The notes under the pieces were generated by a model. The model was not told the DNA's origin, made no database searches, and saw only the letters and a program-made list of their open reading frames with translations. Below are positions 61,977 to 64,000 of a DNA stretch of 64,000 nt, in pieces (position 1 is the first letter of the stretch; every line of letters begins with the position of its first letter). Source of the stretch: an uncultured Clostridia bacterium (lineage in GTDB: Bacteria > Bacillota > Clostridia > UMGS1810); assembly GCA_934481345.1 (NCBI GenBank), contig CAKSPF010000001.1, positions 310,001 to 374,000 on the forward strand. Direction: 5' to 3'. The translations under genes and the position numbers were made by a program.

Positions 61977-63581
61977 ATGGCAGAAATCAATTTGAGCAAG
62001 TACGGCATTACCGATACTACGGAAATTGTCTACAACCCTTCCTACGAGATGCTGTTTGAAGAAGAAACAAAGGCAAATCTTGAAGGCTATGAAAAAGGAC
62101 AGGAAAGCGAGCTCGGCGCTGTTAACGTTATGACAGGAGTATACACCGGCCGTTCGCCCAAAGATAAATTCATAGTTATGGATGAAAATTCAAAAGACAC
62201 TGTTTGGTGGACCTCGGATGAATACAAAAACGACAACCATCCCGCAACCGAAGAAGCATGGAAAGCAGTTAAAGACATTGCTTTAAAAGAGCTCTCCGGC
62301 AAAAGACTTTTTGTGGTTGACGCTTTCTGCGGTGCTAACAAAGATACACGCATGGCAATCCGTTTTATAGTTGAAGTTGCTTGGCAGGCTCACTTTGTTA
62401 CAAACATGTTCATCAAGCCTACCGAAGAAGAACTCAAAAACTTTGAACCCGATTTTGTGGTTTACAATGCGTCAAAAGCAAAGGTTGAAAACTACAAAGA
62501 ATTAGGTCTTAACTCTGAAACTGCTGTAATGTTCAACATTACAAGCCGCGAGCAGGTTATAGTAAATACATGGTACGGCGGCGAAATGAAAAAAGGTATG
62601 TTCTCAATGATGAACTACTATCTGCCCCTTAAAGGTATCGCATCAATGCACTGCTCCGCAAATACAGACAAAAACGGCGAAAACACAGCTATATTCTTCG
62701 GTCTTTCCGGTACAGGAAAAACAACTCTTTCCACAGATCCGAAGCGTTTGTTAATCGGTGATGACGAGCACGGCTGGGATGACAACGGTGTATTCAACTT
62801 TGAGGGCGGATGCTACGCTAAAGTTATCAACCTTGACAAAGAATCCGAGCCTGATATATACAATGCAATCAAGCGCGACGCCCTTTTGGAAAATGTTACA
62901 CTTGACAAAGACGGCAAAATTGATTTTGACGATAAGAGCGTTACGGAAAACACAAGAGTTTCGTACCCGATAGATCACATTGAAAACATTGTTAAGCCGA
63001 TTTCGGCTGCACCTGCCGCAAAGAATGTAATATTCCTTTCGGCTGACGCTTTCGGTGTGCTTCCTCCGGTATCTATCCTTACACCTGAGCAGACTCAGTA
63101 CTATTTCCTTTCCGGATTTACTGCAAAGCTCGCAGGTACAGAGCGCGGAATTACAGAGCCTACACCTACATTCTCCGCTTGCTTCGGTCAGGCATTTTTG
63201 GAGCTGCACCCCACAAAATATGCGGAAGAACTCGTTAAAAAGATGGAAAAGAGCGGTGCTAAGGCATATCTCGTAAACACAGGCTGGAACGGAACCGGCA
63301 AGCGTATATCCATTCGTGACACACGCGGAATAATAGACGCTATTTTAAACGGAGATATTCTCAATGCTCCTACAAAGAAAATTCCGTTCTTCAACTTTGA
63401 AGTTCCTACAGAGCTTCCGGGTGTTGATTCCGGTATTCTTGATCCCCGTGACACATACGAAAATGCTGCTGACTGGGATGTAAAAGCAAAAGATCTGGCA
63501 GAGAGATTTACAAAGAACTTTGCTAAATATGAAGGCAACGCAGCAGGCAAAGCGCTTGTAAGCGCCGGCCCGCAGAAATAA
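61977..63581 (+). CDS. pckA: Phosphoenolpyruvate carboxykinase (ATP)
   Basis: A 534-aa enzyme that interconverts oxaloacetate plus ATP and PEP plus ADP plus CO2. In fermenting clostridia it often runs toward oxaloacetate. The substrate and metal site includes TGVYTGRSPKDKFIV and YGGEMKKGMFSMMNYYLP. The ATP-specific P-loop is GLSGTGKTTLS near residue 241, followed by GDDEHGWDD near 260. Length is normal. AAAGAGG precedes ATG 61977. Upstream is rlmD, with a 228-bp gap that holds the promoter. Confidence 0.97.
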   Translation: MAEINLSKYGITDTTEIVYNPSYEMLFEEETKANLEGYEKGQESELGAVNVMTGVYTGRSPKDKFIVMDENSKDTVWWTSDEYKNDNHPATEEAWKAVKDIALKELSGKRLFVVDAFCGANKDTRMAIRFIVEVAWQAHFVTNMFIKPTEEELKNFEPDFVVYNASKAKVENYKELGLNSETAVMFNITSREQVIVNTWYGGEMKKGMFSMMNYYLPLKGIASMHCSANTDKNGENTAIFFGLSGTGKTTLSTDPKRLLIGDDEHGWDDNGVFNFEGGCYAKVINLDKESEPDIYNAIKRDALLENVTLDKDGKIDFDDKSVTENTRVSYPIDHIENIVKPISAAPAAKNVIFLSADAFGVLPPVSILTPEQTQYYFLSGFTAKLAGTERGITEPTPTFSACFGQAFLELHPTKYAEELVKKMEKSGAKAYLVNTGWNGTGKRISIRDTRGIIDAILNGDILNAPTKKIPFFNFEVPTELPGVDSGILDPRDTYENAADWDVKAKDLAERFTKNFAKYEGNAAGKALVSAGPQK

Positions 63582-63634
63582 GCAATAATTGCTTACCCGA
63601 TAGAATACGTTGAAAATATAATTTTAAACATACG

Positions 63635-63675
63635 AAAATTCCTGCCTTATTAAACAAAGGCAGGAATTTTTTCGG
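63635..63675. terminator. Bidirectional intrinsic terminator after pckA
   Basis: AAAATTCCTGCCTT (63635-63648) and AAGGCAGGAATTTT (63657-63670) form a perfect 14-bp stem followed by T residues. It separates convergent pckA and the aldo/keto reductase. Confidence 0.9.
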
Positions 63676-63699
63676 TTTAAGCAGGTGCCATAAAATCTT

Positions 63700-64000
63700 T
63701 TATTTTCTTTCAGCCACCATTTTTACAAACCATTCTACCGTACCGGGGTCAGAATGTGAGAAAAATGCACTCTCGTTTTTATCAAGCGCTGCAATTGCCG
63801 CCATATCTTCTGCCGACAATTCGAAGTCAAACACATCAAAATTTTCTTTCATGCGTTCAAGATGAGTGGATTTCGGAATGACAACCACACCGCGCTGTAT
63901 ATTCCAGCGAAGCATGGTCTGCGCCGCCGTTTTGCCGTATTTCTTTCCTATTTCAGTAACCGTCGGATTGTCAAAAATACCCTGTCTGCCCTCGCCGAAT
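63700..64000 (-). CDS. Aldo/keto reductase, C-terminal part (5' end outside window)
   Basis: The minus-strand frame is open from the window end and encodes the last ~100 residues of an aldo/keto reductase. LRWNIQRGVVVIPKSTHLER is the family's NADPH-binding block (normally LRW-x-QRGxVxIPKS). Before it lies EGRQGIFDNPTVTEIGKKYG, and after it the usual ELSAEDMAAIAALD. The internal ATG at 63915 is not the start. These enzymes reduce aldehydes or ketones with NADPH; the substrate cannot be told from this part. Confidence 0.93.
   Translation of the reverse strand, partial: FGEGRQGIFDNPTVTEIGKKYGKTAAQTMLRWNIQRGVVVIPKSTHLERMKENFDVFDFELSAEDMAAIAALDKNESAFFSHSDPGTVEWFVKMVAERK

Noticed and set aside
1..64000. 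tRNA genes, rRNA genes, CRISPR arrays, riboswitches and complete insertion sequences
   Set aside because: I looked in all intergenic gaps and found no cloverleaf, repeat-spacer array, conserved leader structure or transposase with terminal repeats; gaps are few and mostly under 300 bp.

Overview
The window looks like the chromosome of a low-GC, Gram-positive, strictly anaerobic clostridium (class Clostridia), probably one that forages on glycans in a gut or similar habitat. The support is: AGGAGG-type ribosome binding sites, canonical TTGACA-N17-TATAAT promoters, S-layer homology (SLH) surface anchors, pyruvate:ferredoxin oxidoreductase, ATP-dependent PEP carboxykinase, VanW, RqcH, and an ABC importer without its own ATPase. 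I saw no tRNA, rRNA, CRISPR array or complete insertion sequence. The species cannot be told from the sequence.

Layout. 1-3420 (+): the end of an AraC regulator, a self-regulated TetR regulator coupled to a small membrane protein, and an ECF sigma/anti-sigma pair. 3625-33174 (-): about 29.5 kb with thirteen co-oriented genes and no clear intrinsic terminator between them. In transcription order these are a predicted cytoplasmic TIM-barrel glycosidase, an SLH protein, a large secreted protein of unknown function, two secreted carbohydrate-binding module (CBM)/Fn3 proteins, two very large GH42-like enzymes (one with an SLH anchor), a GH38 alpha-mannosidase, a CUT1 sugar importer (lipoprotein and two permeases), a second GH38-like protein and a HAD phosphatase. 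33389-36997 (+): a divergent AraC regulator, a GH125 exo-alpha-1,6-mannosidase and a six-hairpin glycosidase. Together these read as a locus that binds and trims a mannose-containing glycan at the cell surface, imports the oligosaccharides, removes alpha-mannose inside the cell and is switched by AraC. The substrate is inferred.

37109-46353 (-): an XRE regulator fused to a desulfoferrodoxin-like domain, a TetR/methyltransferase pair, a YcdB/SLH surface protein, a TauE/SafE exporter, a BlaI/BlaR1-type module whose BlaR1 is split from two tandem sensor-like membrane proteins, and an unknown secreted protein. 46422-64000 is mainly core genome: a heterodimeric ABC exporter, rpsT, rqcH, pyruvate:ferredoxin oxidoreductase, VanW, a MATE transporter, an unknown protein, rlmD, pckA and the end of an aldo/keto reductase.

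The most notable points are these. Two genes (the MalF-type permease and rlmD) lack any usable AUG/GUG/UUG at the expected start, and in both an AUA lies 9 nt after a good Shine-Dalgarno. One GH38 protein has Ser where the catalytic Asp should be. Two GH42-like paralogues carry a CBM inserted inside the barrel. The XRE-desulfoferrodoxin fusion suggests a redox or oxygen sensor. Three regulator genes have operators built into perfect promoter spacers. GC-rich, U-tract-free hairpins separate genes inside the long glycan operon.
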